64,000 nucleotides of DNA from Nocardia abscessus. Lineage in GTDB: Bacteria > Actinomycetota > Actinomycetes > Mycobacteriales > Mycobacteriaceae. The notes beneath the pieces are model-generated. The model was not told the origin of the DNA. It made no database searches and saw nothing but the letters and a program-made list of their open reading frames with translations. The stretch is taken from the NCBI RefSeq assembly GCF_015477775.1, contig NZ_JADLQO010000006.1:62001-126000 (forward strand), read 5' to 3'. Both the position numbers and the translations under genes were made by a program. Shown here one piece after another: positions 62,042-64,000 of this stretch; positions within the stretch are counted from its first letter, which is position 1; each line of letters opens with the position of its first letter.

Positions 62042-62457
62042 GCGCCACCGTGCAACCGGAGTCCGTGCGGGTCGGCACGGCGCTGCCGGAGTTGGTGATC
62101 GACGCCGATCCCACGTTCGTGATCAGCACCGCGCTGGCCACCCGGGATTTCCAGGACGTGCACCACGACCGGGACAAGGCCGTCGCGCGCGGGTCGAAGG
62201 ACATCTTCGTCAACATCCTCACCGACACCGGCCTGGTGCAGCGCTTCGTCACCGACTGGGCGGGCCCGCGCGCCATCGTCAAGTCGATCGCATTGCGCTT
62301 GGGCGTGCCGCTGTACGCGGGGGACACGCTGACGCTGACCGGCACGGTGACCGCGCTGGAAGGTGACGACATACACATCGACGTGATCGGCAAGGACAGC
62401 TTGGGCGACCACATCACGGCCACGGCCGTCATCGCGTTGCGGAGCGCCGATGACTGA
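62038..62457 (+). CDS. chsH1: steroid enoyl-CoA hydratase subunit ChsH1 (MaoC)
   Basis: A 139-residue MaoC-like hotdog protein with the hydratase motif TRDFQDVHHDRDKAVARGSK, giving the catalytic Asp and His. It forms the active hydratase with ChsH2 on 3-oxo-4,17-pregnadiene-20-carboxyl-CoA. GGAGGG at 62025-62030 lies 7 bases before GTG 62038. Overlaps ltp2 by 8 bases. Confidence 0.93.
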   Translation: MSATVQPESVRVGTALPELVIDADPTFVISTALATRDFQDVHHDRDKAVARGSKDIFVNILTDTGLVQRFVTDWAGPRAIVKSIALRLGVPLYAGDTLTLTGTVTALEGDDIHIDVIGKDSLGDHITATAVIALRSADD

Positions 62458-63628
62458 GCAGAAATTGTCCGGCCGCGCGGCCGTTGTCGGCATCGGCGCC
62501 ACCGACTTCTCCAAGGACTCCGGCCGCAGCGAACTGCGGCTGGCCGCGGAGGCGGTCACCGCCGCGCTGGCCGACGCGGGCCTGACACCCGCCGACGTGG
62601 ACGGCCTGACCACGTTCACCATGGACACCAACACGCAGGCCGCCGTGGCCAGGGCGGTCGGCATTCCGCAGCTGAAGTTCTTCAGCCACATCGGCTACGG
62701 CGGCGGCGCGGCCTGCGCCACCATCCAGCAGGCCGCCATGGCGGTGGCCACCGGAATCGCCGACGTCGTCGTGGCCTATCGCGCGTTCAACGAGCGGTCG
62801 GTGTCGCGGTTCGGGCAGTTCTCCACCGCACTGGCCACCGCGCCCACCTCCTCGGGCATCGACGCGGGCTGGTCCTACCCGCAGGGGCTGGGTACACCGG
62901 CCGCGCAGGTGGCGATGGTCGCCCGGCGCTACATGCACGTCTACGGCGCTACCAGCGAAGACTTCGGCCGGGTGGCCGTGGCCGATCGCAAGCACGCCGC
63001 GGTGAATCCGGCGGCGTTCTTCTACGGCAAGCCGATCACCCTGGCCGACCACCAGAACTCCCGCTGGATCGCCGAGCCGCTGCACCTGCTGGACTGCTGC
63101 CAGGAGTCCGACGGCGGCGTCGCGATCGTGGTCACCAGCGTCGAACGGGCCCGCGACCTGCCGCAGCGGCCCGCGGTCATCGCCGCGGCCGCCCAGGGGT
63201 CCGGCGCCGACCAGTACGTGATGACCAGCTACTACCGCGACGCCATGACCGGCCTCCCGGAGATGGGCCTGGTCGGCGATCAGCTGTGGGCGCAGAGCGG
63301 ATTGCGTCCGCGGGACATGCAGGCCGCCATCCTCTACGACCACTTCACCCCGTTCGTCCTCATGCAACTGGAGGAGCTCGGCTTCTGCGGCCGGGGCGAG
63401 GCGAAGGACTTCATCGCCGACGGGGCGATCGAGGTCGGGGGCCGCCTGCCGCTGAACACCCATGGCGGCCAGCTCGGCGAGGCGTACATCCACGGGATGA
63501 ACGGCATCGCCGAAGCCGTGCGCCAGATTCGCGGCACCTCGGTCAACCCGGTACCCGACACGACCAACGTCCTGGTCACGGCAGGCACCGGCGTCCCGAC
63601 CTCCGGGCTCGTTCTCACCACCGGCTGA
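62450..63628 (+). CDS. ltp2: thiolase-like retro-aldolase Ltp2
   Basis: A 392-residue thiolase-superfamily protein of the SCP2/lipid-transfer type. In Mtb Ltp2 (Rv3540c) with the ChsH2 DUF35 cleaves 17-hydroxy-3-oxo-4-pregnene-20-carboxyl-CoA to androst-4-ene-3,17-dione and propionyl-CoA. Evidence: AVVGIGATDFSKDSGRSEL, YDHFTPFVLMQLEELGFCG and LPLNTHGGQLGEAYIHGMNG, with the usual thiolase Cys replaced. Last gene of the operon; overlaps chsH1. Confidence 0.93.
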   Translation: MTEQKLSGRAAVVGIGATDFSKDSGRSELRLAAEAVTAALADAGLTPADVDGLTTFTMDTNTQAAVARAVGIPQLKFFSHIGYGGGAACATIQQAAMAVATGIADVVVAYRAFNERSVSRFGQFSTALATAPTSSGIDAGWSYPQGLGTPAAQVAMVARRYMHVYGATSEDFGRVAVADRKHAAVNPAAFFYGKPITLADHQNSRWIAEPLHLLDCCQESDGGVAIVVTSVERARDLPQRPAVIAAAAQGSGADQYVMTSYYRDAMTGLPEMGLVGDQLWAQSGLRPRDMQAAILYDHFTPFVLMQLEELGFCGRGEAKDFIADGAIEVGGRLPLNTHGGQLGEAYIHGMNGIAEAVRQIRGTSVNPVPDTTNVLVTAGTGVPTSGLVLTTG

Positions 63629-63668
63629 GTCGCGTCGGGGCGACGGGCGGGCGCGTAGGTTGGTTGCG

Positions 63669-64000
63669 GTGGTGGCCCGGCATCTGGTGGACGTGCACGT
63701 GCTGTTGTTGCGCGGCGAGGAGTTGTTGCTGAGCAGGCGGCGCAGTGCGGACGAGTTCGACGGGTTGTGGCACCTGCCGGCCGGGAAGCTGGAGGTAGGG
63801 GAGTCGGCGCTGGCCGCGGTGGTCCGCGAGGCGTGCGAAGAGGTCGGAGTGGTGATCGACCCGGCGGATCTGCGGCATGTCCACACCGCGCACGTCGTCG
63901 ATTCCGGGCGGGAGGCTCGGGTCGGGTTGTTCTTCGAGACTCGCCGTTGGTCGGGCGAACCGGTCAACCGCGAGCCCGACAAGTCTTACGAGCTGCGGTG
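63669..64000 (+). CDS. NUDIX hydrolase (partial)
   Basis: The first 110 codons of a NUDIX protein that runs off the right edge. The NUDIX box is clear: GKLEVGESALAAVVREACEE then VGV, following LWHLPAG. It hydrolyses a nucleoside diphosphate linked to another group; the substrate is not readable. GTG 63669 follows TAGGTT (63656-63661) by 7 bases, so it is probably leaderless; the adjacent GTG 63672 is an alternative. Confidence 0.9.
   Translation, partial: MVARHLVDVHVLLLRGEELLLSRRRSADEFDGLWHLPAGKLEVGESALAAVVREACEEVGVVIDPADLRHVHTAHVVDSGREARVGLFFETRRWSGEPVNREPDKSYELR

Overview
The window looks like chromosome of a Nocardia-type actinomycete (Mycobacteriales). The evidence is very high GC content, frequent GTG/TTG starts, many 4-base ATGA/GTGA gene overlaps, many start codons placed 6-8 bases after a TANNNT -10 box (leaderless mRNAs), and gene order closely matching the ftsH-folate-pantothenate-lysS-lsr2-clpC1 and carD-ispD-ispF-cysS-rlmB loci of Mycobacterium tuberculosis. 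No rRNA, tRNA, CRISPR array or intact insertion sequence was seen. Family and Mtb comparisons are from memory; no database search was run.

Layout. 1-7.1 kb: partial LysR regulator, an SDR and an aldehyde dehydrogenase divergent from a PucR-type regulator, then DUF2277, DUF1266 and PH/SHOCT-like unknowns. 7.5-20.5 kb: housekeeping run ftsH, folE-folP-folB-folK, three conserved cluster genes, panC-panD-coaX and lysS. Between coaX and lysS sits a cysteine module: a leaderless 13-codon ORF with tandem Cys codons, four segments able to form alternative hairpins, cysteine dioxygenase and a rhodanese. 20.5-26.4 kb: lsr2, an FHA-HTH protein, DUF1772, a secreted lipase and clpC1 with a classic terminator. 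26.8-34 kb: accessory genes (NarL-type two-component system, ABC exporter, TetR with two operators beside azoreductase and SMR exporter, OsmC). 34-36.9 kb: B12-riboswitch-controlled cbtB-cbtA plus a membrane protein, then mhuD and a hydrolase. 37-46.5 kb: mutY, canB, radA, lpqE, carD-ispD-ispF-cysS-rlmB; disA is absent from its usual place beside radA. 46.7-55.5 kb: DUF4190 protein, crotonase-like protein, acyl-CoA dehydrogenase, zinc ABC transporter with a probable Zur box, and a trehalose-phosphatase/GH15 fusion. 55.7-63.6 kb: kstR, a perfect KstR operator, and a cholesterol side-chain operon fadE34-fadE28-fadE29-chsH2-chsH1-ltp2. The window ends inside a NUDIX gene.

How genes work together. 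folE/P/B/K make the pterin part of folate; panC/panD/coaX supply pantothenate and start CoA synthesis; CoA is consumed by the steroid side-chain operon, which KstR represses. mhuD, the B12-linked cbt genes and znuACB handle iron, cobalt and zinc. The strongest unusual signal is the cysteine leader at 17.55-17.65 kb, resembling the polycysteine leaderless attenuators described in mycobacteria but placed here before cysteine catabolic genes. Two short ORFs that bridge operon gaps with 4-base overlaps at both ends, a 94-base palindromic element beside radA, and a 25-residue insertion in FadE29 also deserve attention.
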